Positions 44,025 to 56,284 of a DNA stretch of 64,000 bases are shown in pieces. A model generated the notes under the pieces. The model saw only the letters and a list, made by a program, of their open reading frames with translations. It had not been told where the DNA came from and did not search any database. Both the position numbers and the translations under genes were made by a program. Numbering within the stretch: position 1 is the stretch's first letter; every line of letters begins with the position of its first letter. Source of the DNA: Powellomyces hirtus (lineage: Eukaryota > Chytridiomycota > Chytridiomycetes > Spizellomycetales > Powellomycetaceae); the NCBI GenBank assembly GCA_025526995.1, contig JAHLKG010000020.1, forward strand, positions 558,001 to 622,000, written 5' to 3'.

Positions 44025-47000
44025 ATGTCCCGCGCTACCCCGGCAGGACCGTGGCCGCAGTCCTCAATCAAAAAGCGGACCTCAGTGGAGGACGCCAGGA
44101 ACGAACGAGGACACAAAGTCAGGAAAGTGCTGAAAGAACTACGTCAAGAAGAACATGTGCAAAAACTGGATGAACTGTACGATGGATCCGACAAAGTGCC
44201 ATACGAGAAGGAGGAGGTTTATGACGACCTATGCTACGAAGACGACCAGTCTCTCTCTCTGGAAGTCTTTGGCGAGGCAGCCGAGCTCGATCTTGCAGGA
44301 GAAGACGCCGAGGAAAATGAAGTGCTCTTCTTCATGACACCGCACCACGACCTCCCCATCACAGACCATGTTGTGCCCCCATCCACCGTCCCAAACTTTG
44401 ACATTTCACATCTGCTCCTGAAACACAGTGACAGCAACTTGAGCATCCAATCCGACATCAGCTCCTCGGCCCCCTCCGGATTTGACCCTATGGCCCACAC
44501 CCACATGCTCCTCAAACGCGCCGACAGCAATTTCAGCGTGCATTCGGACATTAGCGTGCAGTCCAACGCATCTCGCGTCGCGGCCGCTACGGCCGACGAA
44601 CTTCCCCCCTTCTTGCGTAACATCTACGGTGGCGGCTCTTCTACCCCGATCGAGTACGGATCTCTCAATCAGTTGCGGTCACAACATACGGAAGAACCCC
44701 ATTCCTACCATCAACACAACGCGCCTGGCCACACCATGGGTCCCGCGCTCGAGTTGGAAAAGGAGTACCATTCCACAACAGTCTCCTTGGCCGACATCCA
44801 CCCTGGTCGACCATTCCACTCGCTATCCTCCTTATCCTCCTCAACCGTATCGAACGTATCGTCTATTCACAGCGCCCCATTAACATCGACCACGCGTACA
44901 CAATCGCAACCACCACCACCCCCCTCGCGCAGCAGTACAGTGGCAACGCCTCACTCCACGCCGTCGGTGAAGGCGGACAAGGACTCGGTATGGTGGCAGC
45001 GCAAAACATACGTGTGTGATTTCAAGACGACGAATGTGGAGCTGTATAGGTGGCATACCACACATTTGAAAGCAGCGGATCAAAAGATCATGGCGGAAGG
45101 TAAGCCCCGACCTGCATCCGTGTGCGATTGATCTTCTTTCTTTTCCTAACAAATGAGTGAATCTGACCCTTAATTTGTATCACTACAGCTCGTGCCGCAG
45201 CCGCGTATGCCTCGGCACCAGCCGACGTCGCCGCCCATTCTCGTCCCACCACTCCCACCACCCCCCGGTCCTCCGCCACCGATTCATCGTCCACCTTCCC
45301 ACCTTTTCATAAAGACACCACCACGGCACCCGAGCTGGGCCTTCTACGCCACTCGGCATCCGGTCGACTCGTTATGCCGTGCCCCGCCGCGTTCGCCGTC
45401 CGCTCCCGCCTGTCGCGCCACACGAACGGAAAGAACCCTCTGACGTGGACTAACACGGCGTCGGCGTGCGCGGGACAGTACACCTACACGGACGACACTG
45501 GGGCCACAGTCGGGACGCTGGGTGTGAAGGGTGTGACGTGGAAGAGCCCGTCACCGAAAAAGAATGGGGAGAGAGTAAAGAAGAATACGGTGGCGACGGC
45601 GGCGGGTGGTGCGGCGGATCCGAGTGAGACGCAGAGTGCGAGACGCAAACCGTTCTCGTTTGAACGCGTGACGTTTGAATGTTCGTGGCCAGCGTGTAAA
45701 CGGAGCTTTTGCAAGCGGGGTGAGTTGCAGGATCATGTGGTTGGTTTGCACCAGGTGAGTGACTATTAGAAATCTGAATGGGTTCCTTACTCTGCTGATC
45801 GTAATGTACTTACTCTTCTTTTCGAACGCTTCTCGCCCAGGTCCCCATTCCAGTCATTGTAGAAAAACGTCCGTGGAAGTTCAGCGCCAAATTCACCATG
45901 ACCCCAGTCGAAGATCTCGATTCCCTGGACTGGCCACAACACTCTACAGGCCCCCTCAGCGCATGGGTGGACATGTCCGCGCGTCTCCGTGAAGCCATCA
46001 AGCGTGTCATGGCCGCCAAGCTGCGCCGCGGGTTCATTATTCCGACTGTGGGGGATCAACCACAAAACCAGCAACAACAGCAACAGCAACAACAGCATCA
46101 GCGCCAACAGCTTTCTCTCACGCTCTCGCAGGACAGCTCGAGCACGTTGAGTTCTGTCTCAGGTACCAGCATATTGGCCGACGACGACGACGAGGTAAAG
46201 TTTGAGAACACGACAGTGAACATGACAACAACAACGACACCCGACATGGAGTCTCGCCTGGTGGCGTTTGTTGACGCACTCGATATGGGGCAGCTTGAAA
46301 CGGAATGGAAGCGCGTTGTGCGGGAGCACGCCGGCGATGAGGAAGATGGAGCCAGTGATGACGCTTCGCGGCCAGTGTTTGGACAAAAAACCCTGCCTGA
46401 AAACTCACAACGTGCAGCAGCAGCAGCAGCAGCAGCGGGGGCGGCAACGCCAACAAGACCAGCAACGCCCACCCCAGCAGCACGAGACGGCGCTGACACT
46501 CCCACCCCGGAACCGCTTAGTCCAAACTCGAAGCTGCGAAACCATGCCCGGTCCCTGGCAGCCGGTACGCGACCTACACCTGCGGTCACGACCTACGAAA
46601 TCGATCCTCAACAAGTCCCCTATCCCACATTTGGAGAAATTGTGTGTGAGCTCCGACGAACAGAGATGGAGCAAACCCACAGCACCCTTGCAAGTATAAC
46701 AAGCGGGAGATTTATATCGTCGGCGTCACGGATCCTCGACATGCGCCATATCGTCGAGGAATGGTGTGCGGAACACATTGCTGAGCAGTGCGTCCTCTTT
46801 ATGGCGGTGGCCCGGGAGGCGGAGGCGAGGCGACTGGGATTGGCCAACTTTGGTGCACTCCCGATTGGCCACCAGACAGTCGCGGGGGCTACAACAACGC
46901 TTCTGGGCCATGGGGTCAGTGTCAATGTTAATGCCAGTATCAATGCAAAGAAGAAGAAAACATCGGCGACGCGCAACTTGGGAGCGGCACTCAGGCCCGC

Positions 47001-47739
47001 TGATCCCAACCAGCTCCCTTTTGTTCCTTCGGCTGCTGCAAAAGGAGGGGGAATGGCAGCCACGCCGGTACGCAAACCGGCAAGGCGCCGACTCGCTACA
47101 GCTAGCCATCAAGGAATCGGAAAGGAGAACAGCGATCTGGGCGGAGCAACACCGGATGCACCCGCGACAGCAGCAACGCCAATTCAACAAAAGCCGCCTC
47201 AGCTGCCCAATAAAAGCAACCGCGCGCGTCGGCCGCGAGCCACGGCGGAAACGGTCACCCGCGTCATTGCTGCTGCTGCTAAAGAACGAGAGAAGGCAGC
47301 AAAGGCAGCAGCTGCAGCGGCTGCACTCGCGGCGGCCACTTCCATATCCTCGGCCGCCCTGGACGAGAACGTGGGCTGTGACATCAATCTCTTGTTGGAC
47401 CAGGCGAACTCGCCGTCATCAACCTTCAATCTGTCCACTTCAATTCTGTCATCCATGGCCGTACCCTCTTCGCCATGCACCGCCTCAGTGTTGAAGTATC
47501 GAGTAGACTCAATGCCAGCCAGCCCCGCCCACCGCAACACCCTCTTTCCGGAAACACCGAAAGTCACCCCTAGCCTTGCGCAGCGTCGCGTGGGAGCAGG
47601 CGTGTCGGGTGCGTGGTCTTTGCTCACACCTGCCGCTACACCTGTAATTGGGCAAAAACCTACGGATGGTGTTGCGAAGGGAGACGAAACTCCAACGGCC
47701 GGAGAAAATGGGTTGTACTCGTCTTGGAAGTGGAAGTAG
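44025..47739 (+). CDS. Large C2H2 zinc-finger protein, putative regulator
   Basis: Three exons (44025-45099, 45189-45754, 45841-47739) give 1179 residues. Two short repeats, HLLLKHSDSNLSIQSDIS and HMLLKRADSNFSVHSDIS, occur about 155-195. A C2H2 finger FECSWPACKRSFCKRGELQDH ends the second exon with VVGLH supplying the second His; two poorer Cys/His clusters (YVCDFKTTNVELYRWH-x2-H and CPAAFAVRSRLSRH) lie before it. The last exon (about 630 residues) has polyglutamine, Ala-rich coiled stretches, and blocks such as VPYPTFGEIVCELRRTEME and ILDMRHIVEEWCAEHIAEQC that look folded. DNA binding is inferred from the finger. I do not recognise an orthologue. Confidence 0.7.
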
Positions 47740-48163
47740 ATGGGAATGAAACAGTCCGCCAAGAATCCTCACCCCCACAAATTTTGGATTATGCACCCCC
47801 TTCCCCCACTCTCCTAGGAGTTAATTTTTTCCCCAAGCCCCTGTCAAAGACACTTCACTTTTTTTCTCTGCATTAGTGTACCGATTTTGCGTGATCTTTT
47901 TGTTTTGCATAGTCGTATTTATTTGCTCAAATCATAAGAATGGAAATGAGCTTCCTGCCTGTCATGTTTAGGGCGATCGAACATAGATGTCTGGCATTTT
48001 TGGTACGGTAGGGCGAACACAATGGATGACCGCGCGTGGTTAAGGCAGACAGAGAGAGAATGGGAGTAGATGCGGGAAAGGGGTCTGGTAGGGATGACTA
48101 CAGAGCCGCTTGCTCTTGTTTCTCGGTCTTGAATAAGAGGAAACAAAGGCAGAACGGATGGTG
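47740..48163. other. Convergent 3' region
   Basis: The C2H2 gene and the AP-1 sigma gene converge here. A minus-strand frame continues through 47919-48209 and might be an alternative last exon of the sigma gene, but the short ending is favoured. Confidence 0.5.
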
Positions 48164-49237
48164 TCAATACTCTGAAAGGCATAATAAGGCTCTCGCCTGT
48201 TTGGTCCAACGCCAGGGAGTGTTCATTACCTCTTCCATGCGTTTGAGTGTATTTATAACCGACCGTTTACTGGATTCTTGCAATTCTCCACCGATCAGGA
48301 GCTCATCTGGCATTACATAAAAACAAATCGTCAGAGGAAATCAGGAGACTGGGCATTGCCTTGAGCCACATCGCCCGGCGGCCCCACATCTCTTTTTTTT
48401 CTTTCAAACCGCTTACCGATGATCATGTATGCTTGCTGATAGTTGAAGATAATGTCCAGTTCGCAGACATTCAGGAACCACTTGTCCAAGACCTCGACGT
48501 ATCGATGTATAATCTCTAGGGTCAGCAGTTCATTGTCGTCTAGATCGGTTCCAGCTATGAAAAATAGACTCGCGTATCTATGAAGAGGGGGAATAGTGGT
48601 CAGTACGATGTGTCGCGCCGCGCGGTCGGCCGTCGCAGACTTGGCTTTCGGATGGGTCTACCAGCTCCTTGGCATGTCCGTTTCACCCCAATAAACCCAC
48701 GTCTAGTCCGAGTCGGCCGAATCACAGCAGCACTTTGGCTGATGACATGCAAGAACTCCCTTCCTTGCATCACAACGTTGTTGTTCCATGTCATCCACGC
48801 TTGGCTTAGAATTCCGCCCCCGACAATTGTCCACTTGACATGACTCGGCCCACACAGTACAACATCAGTTCTTCAAGTACCTTCTGTAGACCACTTTAAA
48901 GTCTGATGCAGTGGAGAATCAATCAATCAGCATCGGTCTCCTCAGATGACGGACAAGTTGCGCGTTGGCTAGCAAAGGAATACCTTTGTATTCCAACACG
49001 TTGCACATTTTTGTTTTCCGCGACAATACCGTCTGACTGACATCCTTGACGGTCTTTGTCTTTTCCTTCAGGGTCCAGTCAGAGGTGAACCATTTGGTCA
49101 GACGGATTTTTCCTGCAGGGTTACGGTTGAGAGTTTGCCCCTCCCAGAGTCTTGAGACAAGTGTTTATGGTGAGGGGTGACGTTCAAGCTTCAAGCCAAC
49201 CTTGACGAGACACGAGCAGCATGAATTTCACAGTCAT
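48164..49237 (-). CDS. AP-1 clathrin adaptor complex, sigma subunit
   Basis: Exons 49237-49201, 49112-48984, 48902-48881, 48577-48417 and 48306-48164 give about 163 residues, the usual sigma length. It starts [20 protein letters not shown] and continues with [80 protein letters not shown] and [23 protein letters not shown] and CELDIIFN fit AP-1 rather than AP-2, AP-3 or AP-4. The complex sorts cargo between trans-Golgi and endosomes. The last codons (after KRMEE) could read through to the stop at 48164 or splice at the GTAATG; the C-terminus is therefore uncertain. Confidence 0.88.
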
Positions 49238-49428
49238 TTGTTTGCGACGATGGTTATGGTTGTTGCTGGTGAGATGAGGTTGAGAGATGCAGGCAGCCTC
49301 GGTTGGCAGATGGCAAAAACTACCAACTGGAGTTTAGGCCGAGACGGAGGGAGGCATTACGGGCGGATTACGGCATCACCTCCTCTGTAAGCCAAAGAAA
49401 TTTACCTACTCGCCATCCTTCTCGCAAA

Positions 49429-50319
49429 ATGCAGGATTTCAAGTGCACGGTACCAGACCATGAGCGGACCACACACAATGACCGGGACGGTGACCCAAGT
49501 TCACCGGAATCAGGAGAAATCATACGAGTGCGACTCCCACTTGCGTTGGACGGACCTGGTTCTTCGGTATCCTCTTCAGCGCCCTCGTCCGCAAAACGAG
49601 CAAACAACTATTATACCGCCGTTGTCTTATCTTGCGTGCCGGATCGTCGGGATCGAACACGCCAACTCGTGGTGTTGCCCATTCCGTCTTATTCGAAAGC
49701 GGATGCTGTAGACCCCGAACTCACGGCTCCCAGGTGGCTGTCACGACAGGACGACGCCTTCAGAGAATTACATGTTCCAGTTCAGCAACGAGACGGCCAC
49801 AATGAACGTTATGAATACGAAGGGCCTACTAAATTTATTCGATACGACTGCGTCAAAGACGGAGCTATCCTGGCCTGCGGAGAAGATCGACCGGCTTGGG
49901 TGTTGTTGCGACCTATGAAGATGGCTTTAAAATTCTCTGCGACATGGAAATCTTTCTCACCCCGGCGTTTCATGCCCGTTGATGATCTGTCGTATATCAC
50001 TGCGCGACTTGAGACACTGCCGCCCACTTGCTCTACTCACCATACAATAGGGTCGGATCTCATTATGAATCCCGTTCTGATCCCTACCTTTCACTCATCT
50101 CAGTTCATACTGTGTGATTATGCAGACTCAGACGACGACGAATCGGATGACGAAGGGGATGTTCTTTCCTATTTGAAAAATCTCAATGAATTGACGGGTT
50201 GCGCTGCGATTCAGGAAGTCGTGACTTCCATAGAGGATAGTGAAAGGCAAAGGAAGAACACTGCGGTGGAGGATTGGCTCAGGTCAATTGTGATAGGACA
50301 ACAGGGAATCGGTGTATAG
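49429..50319 (+). CDS. Hypothetical protein (orphan)
   Basis: A long open frame whose first ATG is at 49429 (296 residues); the frame stays open upstream to about 49303 without an ATG, so an earlier exon may exist. The N-terminal 60 residues are Ser/Pro-rich, the middle is folded (NNYYTAVVLSCVPDRRDRTR, PTKFIRYDCVKDGAILACG, RPAWVLLRPMKMALKFSATW), then a strongly acidic patch SDDDESDDEGD and a helical end. No family is recognised. The coding region is close to, and divergent from, the AP-1 sigma gene. Confidence 0.55.
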   Translation: MQDFKCTVPDHERTTHNDRDGDPSSPESGEIIRVRLPLALDGPGSSVSSSAPSSAKRANNYYTAVVLSCVPDRRDRTRQLVVLPIPSYSKADAVDPELTAPRWLSRQDDAFRELHVPVQQRDGHNERYEYEGPTKFIRYDCVKDGAILACGEDRPAWVLLRPMKMALKFSATWKSFSPRRFMPVDDLSYITARLETLPPTCSTHHTIGSDLIMNPVLIPTFHSSQFILCDYADSDDDESDDEGDVLSYLKNLNELTGCAAIQEVVTSIEDSERQRKNTAVEDWLRSIVIGQQGIGV

Positions 50320-51716
50320 AAAAGATAACAGATTCAATGTGGAGGAGCATACAACCTACAAAGGAGCCAAACATTGCCCCGCATCACAAGAAAAGTGCCC
50401 CATATCACATCCTAGTTCTGCACTAGCGATATGCGTACTTGACACAATATCTGACGCTGGCCTGGCTGCACAGCACTTACGTGCAACGGTGCAGGGGTGG
50501 TAACGCCACCCTTTCACTCTTGTATTACACGCAGAACCCCACTCCCAAGCAACCACTCTCCATTGGTGCGCTGTTATTGCCGTCCGTTGGACTTTGATGA
50601 TTGCATGGGGACGGCCATGAGCGGAAACTGGGCGGCCGAGTCCTGGCGACGGTAGATCGTGGTAGGGTAAGACATCGACGTTGGCAGGGCGAGTGTCAAA
50701 GTATTGGTTCGTCCCGAGGAACGGGCCTCTCAGTGTCCAACGTGGTGCGATTACCCGCTTCCCCGTGCGGTGGTGGTTACGCCTAGAACCGTCCCATCCC
50801 TGCCGCCTTCACTAGCGACTGTAGTACAGGCCCGGGCTGTATCACGCAGCAGTACCGGCACACTCTCCAGCTGTCTGCACCGAAGTTGAGCCCCCGCCCG
50901 TCTCCAGACTCGATAAAAGCTCAACAAGGTCCTGCTCTACTCAAGACTCCTTCGATACTGCCCACATTCACTCCACCCACTATGGAGACCGTGCCAAGGA
51001 GCCCGACCGAGCTTTATTGCCCGCATGCACATGACATGCAGTCCGTCACCAGCAACGATGGTCTGGTTAAGGAGCTCTCGCCCAGCGAAATTCCGTAACA
51101 AACGCAACAGCCTTCGCAATGAGGTCGAGAACCCGGGCAACATTGCTGCTCTCCCAGAATCTTACTCCCGCAGGACACTTGCCCCTCCGCGCGGCCGGTG
51201 AGGACATCTAACAGTGAGAAGTGGGTTGACACCAGCTTTTGCGTCAGCTTGTAAATGGAAGAAGACCACAAATAAATACTGTCATAAGCGCGTCGGGGGA
51301 TGTGCAAGTAGAAATCTCAAGCTAAAGAAGATTATGCTCCCCTATAGAGACAATGTAAACTCTGCAGATAAAAGACTTTGAATGAGGCAAAGGAGATAGG
51401 AAAGAATAAAGACATTGCAAGACACAAGTTCCTGTCTTCCGGAACCCTCTCGCTGGAGCAGATATGAGAGAGGTCGGGGATCTCTTCGTATCTTCCAAAA
51501 TATTACACCTGCATCAGCACAAGTGCTTAGCTGCGTGTGCTTGTTGTGTTACTCATGCCGTCAAAACGGCTATGAATGAAATGTCACACTAACCCGTCAA
51601 AGCGCAGCCTCACACGAGCCAAGCCACCCCACAGCGGCCTCTCACATCGCCGCAATTATTATTATTTCACACTTCCTCACGTTCCAAACCACTCTCAGTG
51701 GAGATCAGACAAAAAA
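50320..51716. other. Intergenic region
   Basis: About 1.4 kb. Open frames are short and lack motifs or splice partners. I see nothing that can be called. Confidence 0.5.
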
Positions 51717-52569
51717 ATGAGCACCGTCAACTCACCACCACCACCACTACCGCCCAACGCAATGGACGACGAATCATTCTACCGGCATGACCTTGACCCC
51801 AGGAGTTCGGCGCTCGACTTGGAAGATTGGATGCAGAAATGGACGGTTGTGACTAGCACTCAGACCAGGATATATCGGGCCATTGCATTGCACGCGGGCA
51901 TTGTGGTATGCAAAAGCTTGGAAGCATGCGACACGACTTGTTTTCCCTCTTTCCTAACACTCGCTTGCGTTTGGTGCTATGTTTATAGATTCTCTCGTTG
52001 GCAATGGCTCTGGGTGTCGGGATCAACGGCAAAGCAACCCACAATGGCGAGTCCCTCTGCTTCCTTCGCCACCGTCCCAGTCTCAGCTCCGTTCTTGACG
52101 GCGAAAGCAGCGCGTGCAGCAAACCCATCGTCGAAGCCTGTTTCTCCATTTTCTTCGCCATCCTCCTCTGCGCCTACAACGTGCGGAGTCTCATTGTGTA
52201 CAAACCCCGCGACCGGCGGATCATGTTGGCAGAGGTCGCCGTATCCGGCGCCCTTTGTGCCTTAATGATCTGGAATAGTGCGTGGGTCGCCCGATCGAAA
52301 GATATCACTTGCGACGATCTGTACACCAAGAACCGCGTTCATGACTGCGGAAATGAGTTCAAGAATACGTACCACAAGAGTCTTGGTGGACTGGTGTTTG
52401 GAATCGTGATGGGTTTCTTTTCGGCGATCCTTTGGGTAGGGACCCGAGGCCGTTTTCGTTTTCGTAAGCACATGTTCATGCGCAAATTCTCATCGATTTA
52501 CTTTTTGATTTGTAGGGTGTGTCGGCGTTCATGGAGTGGAAAGCGTACAAATCTCAAGACAGCATCTAA
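51717..52569 (+). CDS. Four-helix (tetraspan, MARVEL-like) membrane protein
   Basis: Three exons (51717-51905, 51989-52435, 52516-52569) give 229 residues. After a 45-residue cytosolic N-terminus (MSTVNSPPPPLPP start) there are four hydrophobic segments, around 52-78 (IALHAGIVILSLAMALGVG), 110-132 (FSIFFAILLCAYNV), 140-162 (EVAVSGALCALMIWNSAWVA) and 190-210 (GGLVFGIVMGFFSAILWG). The loop between helices 3 and 4 carries two Cys (DITCDDLYTK, HDCGNEF), as in MARVEL-type proteins with an external disulfide. The C-terminus is short (MEWKAYKSQDSI). Specific function is unknown; the family sits in the plasma membrane or vesicles. Confidence 0.65.
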
Positions 52570-53696
52570 AGGCTCCCGCCTAATTTTATCCCCACATCCT
52601 CTCCTTGCGGGCAAGCCGGGGATCATCTGGCCCTATCCTCCCCCACATTCGCCATTCTTAGGACTTTGGATCATCTGTATAGTAGGACACATAGTATTTC
52701 TGTAGCATAGCACACCATAGTCTGTCCTAATATTAATAGTGTAATTTTTGAATTCGGGGCATCCGTACGGTATTAATGTACATGATACGAAGGAACAGGA
52801 GTACTTGACGACCGCCGCCTCGGGTGACATTTTAGCGGTTCGCATGCACAAGTTGACGCCGCGAATTCGGTGTCTAATGCTAAGCCGGGACCAAAATGTA
52901 ACCGCTCGTCTCGTTACAGGCTGAAAGATTATTAGGGTAAAGAGATAGATTTATCCAGAACAGATGACAAAACGCCGCCGTTTTGGCTGTGGTGCGAGTG
53001 TGATTGCGGCACCTTTCCTAATAATGGTCGACTCGACTCGACTGTCGGCTCGTTGATCATACCTGTTTCGTTTGGAACCACAACCACTCCTGCTTCGAAG
53101 GGAAGGTCATGGAGGTGTCCGCGATTTCGTCTGTTTAGGGTCGTTAGAAGCACTGCACAGGGCTTGATCTCGGACTGTCATGTCAAAGCCTCCACTTTGT
53201 CACAGATCTCGGCTGCCCGTTGTAGTTCTTGAAAGCTTTTCAAAATACGTTCGTCTAAGCGTAGAGCATCTATCCAGATAATCGTTAATAAATATCGCGC
53301 GGAAATTATTGGCAATCAGATGATAGATACCAACTCTCCTGCATGCCATTCTCCTTTTCGACGAAGGGGGGGATTGGGGGGGGGGGGGTGCCATTCACCC
53401 ACTCAACGAAAGGGGGGGGGGGGGGGACGAGGCAGAGGACGCCGTCCCTGGCCGATCATTCCGTATAGGCATATGCTCCTCGGTGACTTGGTACATCCTA
53501 AACACAATCAACAGCATGTAGAATCCTCAGCAGCACATTAAACATTACACATGTTAACTTCAGATAGGAGCAAGTTCGTCAAAACATTTTCAGAATTAAG
53601 GTGATGATGTATTGTGAAGTATATAGCAAGAATGGTGAAAACAAACAAACTTAGAAAAGCAAGAAAACTGGGAGCAATGGGGAAGTAGTCACGAAT
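52570..53696. other. Intergenic region with G tracts
   Basis: About 1.1 kb between convergent genes. Three long G runs occur near 53366-53426 (listed separately). No gene is supported. Confidence 0.55.
53366..53426 (+). repeat. Cluster of G homopolymers with quadruplex potential
   Basis: Runs of about 7, 13 and 15 G residues sit within 61 bp, separated by ATT and by a 23-nt mixed spacer. Each run is long enough to give several G-triplets, so the plus strand could form quadruplexes. Run lengths may be imprecise because of sequencing slippage. Confidence 0.7.
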
Positions 53697-54806
53697 TTAC
53701 AGTGGGCAAACGGCGGCAATCATCGGTTCAACATCCAGAATGAAAACGCTACGCTCAGTGTATTCGTCTCCTGGTCTGGCCTGGTATACGGCACCTTGAT
53801 AAGGAGGCGTCCCGTCAGCTCAGAATCTTACTACACCCGCGCGCAAGTTAAAGTCTTGGAATCATTCGTGACGCATACCTGCAAAGTGAGTGCACTTGTT
53901 ATCATATACCGCAAAGCCGTCGAGAGGCTCCTCCAGGGTGAAAGTGTCAAGAATGTCTTCGGCGGGAATTGTGGAGGGGTGCTTGTCGGCATGTTCTGGC
54001 TTGGCCACAATGTTCTCGCCGCCCGCAGCGTTGCGTCGGCGCACCATGTGGACAAAGGAGAACTTGTGGCCGTCCTGGTGCAGAGCGTTGGGGGTGTTGA
54101 TACCGACGGGCCAGGATGGGTTCGGGGCGGTCTTGACAAAGTGGATTCCGACCACAATGGGGTGGCGGAGCTCATCCTCGGACCAATCGCACACGGCAAC
54201 GTCCATCAGGATCATGCGGTTCAGGAGAGGCAGGTTGCGGATGTTTTCTGAAACGGGACTGTACCAGCGGCGAACGTTGGAGCAGTCCATGTTGAATACG
54301 CCTGTATGAGAAGAGAAGAGACAGAAACGTTAGAATAACCTTGTCACAATCTCAAATCGAGCCGTAAGAAGAGATATCAAACCCTGGTTGTATGGAACGC
54401 GTTCATTGCCGTCCTCGTCGTGGTAAGGAGGCAAGTACCTCACGCGCATTGGCCTCTCCCAAGGCAGAACAATGGCGCGCGAATAGGATCGGAAGCGGCT
54501 CCAGTCGCTGGGGACGAACATGTCCTTGGGGATGGTATCGAAATCGTTCTCCAGCTGACGGATGCCGTCCTGGACTTCTTCCTCAGACAGACCGACGAAT
54601 CGGCTTGCATTGAAGCGAACGTGGCTTGTGGTCTTCAGATTCTGGACGTTGGCGTCGATGTAAGCGTGGGCCTCTTCGGGCAGGATGAAGACATCCTCGC
54701 TGGATTTGGCAGGAACGATAGGAGCAACGGTGGTTGTGCTGGTGGGCTTGCTGGGCTTCACAGCCTTTGCGGGAGACCAGGTGTCTTGCTGTACGACAGG
54801 GCTCAT
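53697..54806 (-). CDS. 2-oxoglutarate/Fe(II) dioxygenase, amino-acid-hydroxylase-like
   Basis: Three exons (54806-54383, 54301-53879, 53794-53697) give 314 residues. The core has HQDGHKFSFVHMVRRRNAAG followed by GENIVA, where HQD is the H-x-D of the iron site, and a later H in CTHFAG before ARPGDEYTERSVFIL supplies the distal ligand and oxoglutarate-binding Arg. This matches the family of bacterial L-isoleucine 4-hydroxylase and relatives. Such enzymes hydroxylate free amino acids. The first 45 residues are Pro/Ser/Thr-rich. The start at 54806 is chosen because a TATA box lies upstream at 54897-54906, which rules out the ATG at 54914. Substrate is unknown. Confidence 0.8.
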
Positions 54807-54896
54807 GTTTAGACCGTTGACGATGTGATGAGGGAGATTGAGGAAGGAAAGAGATTGATGAGATGAAAAGATGCTGGCACGACTTGTGCCCCCCTT

Positions 54897-54906
54897 CTTA
54901 TATAAC
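54897..54906 (-). promoter_or_regulatory. TATA box of the 2OG dioxygenase gene
   Basis: On the minus strand the sequence reads GTTATATAAG, about 90 bp before the chosen start codon, giving a leader of roughly 60 nt. Confidence 0.6.
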
Positions 54907-56284
54907 TTTCCCATGCGTGCTCGCGAATGCCACGCCTCCGTGATGCAATGACTGGGCGATCAACAACTTCACTGAAATATTGCCACCGCAGAAATGTCAT
55001 TGGCTGCGAGCACCCGTTCCGTGAGGCGAAGCTCTCGGACACTATCCAGCACTTGGCTTTTCTCTAGCGTCACCCCGAGCAGGCGGCCCGTTTCTAGTCT
55101 CATTCCGATTCGTTTCTGTGTTTGAAAATCAAAATGCTTTGGTGGAGTTTCAATAATGAGAGCAAACATCTGGTCGGCTTCCGTGGCGCTGCTATGTGCA
55201 CTGCAAGGCGGCGACTTTACATTCCGAACTCTGAGCAATGAAACTGTAGCTAGAGAGACATAGTGGCCTCAAAAAGTTACATCATCTTCAACGGCAAGCA
55301 ACGCCGGCTGCCTTTTCGGCTATGTTTCACGGCGGGTCCTATGTCGGCCGACCATCAGACTCGGGCCCAGGTCCAACAACCCGGGATGTGTGGCGGAATG
55401 AACATTTTCAGTGCTGCGCACAATAGCAGCCGACTTTCTTCCAGTCCGTGTGCATATTATTATTGACTCCGCAAGCCACCAGACGGCGTGAAGGTTAAAG
55501 TCTATAATGCGCCGTGCATGTCGACCGCGTCTCCCAGCCAAGAAAGTCTCCGCGGATTATGTAAGCGCGCGGAGTGTCGACACATTCCTCCGCGGATGCA
55601 ATGAATATCATGCCTGTTACAGATATTCCACACAATGACGAGAAGCATCGCGAGCGCAGATGAATTCAAATGGGGAGCTTCAAAGGTGGAAATACGCTGT
55701 TACGAAAGAGTTGGGCAAGCGCAAAAGCTCGCTCTCGGTCGGGAGCAAAGCGACAGACGAGTTCAACTGCGGTACACTTGTTTACACCATAGTATGTTGT
55801 TCTGCAAATAGCAACTCTCTGTGCTGTATGAACTACACATCGCAACTTGTGTGGATTCGTTTTTGTCTCTAGTTCCGACTGCCCAACTCGTCAACAGTGT
55901 TGCCATTTCGGTCATGTCGGGCGATGATCGTTGAGCCTGGCGGGAGCGCGTCGGTGTCTCTTTTTGTTCTCACACCTCACAAAACTGGCACAAGGCCGTA
56001 TTCGGTGGAGAGATTTGTTCCTGTTTTGCCACAAAGTCCGCCGCTTGCTTCAATGTAGCCTCCGGCAATGGAACATAAATTGACAATTAGAGAAGCTAGT
56101 TGTGTCCAGCGGTTCTGTCGTGTTTGTTTCAATCGCCGTGTTATATGGGTGCAGTAGATACAGGGGTGACGTGCGTGGGGGTGTAATGACTAAGAACTAT
56201 CTGCCTATATATATCCTAACAGAAAGAAGGTGATATGCGTGTATAAAGAGCGGGGTTGACCTCAAGGTCAAGGATTTGACTGAT
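54907..56284. other. Intergenic region
   Basis: About 1.4 kb. An 89-codon minus-strand frame at 54969-55238 is open but shows no motif. CTCCGCGGAT-type short repeats occur near 55548-55600. I see no supportable gene. Confidence 0.5.

Noticed and set aside
54807..54914. Upstream in-frame ATG at 54914 for the 2OG dioxygenase
   Set aside because: It lies on the wrong side of the TATA box at 54897-54906, so it would not be in the mRNA.
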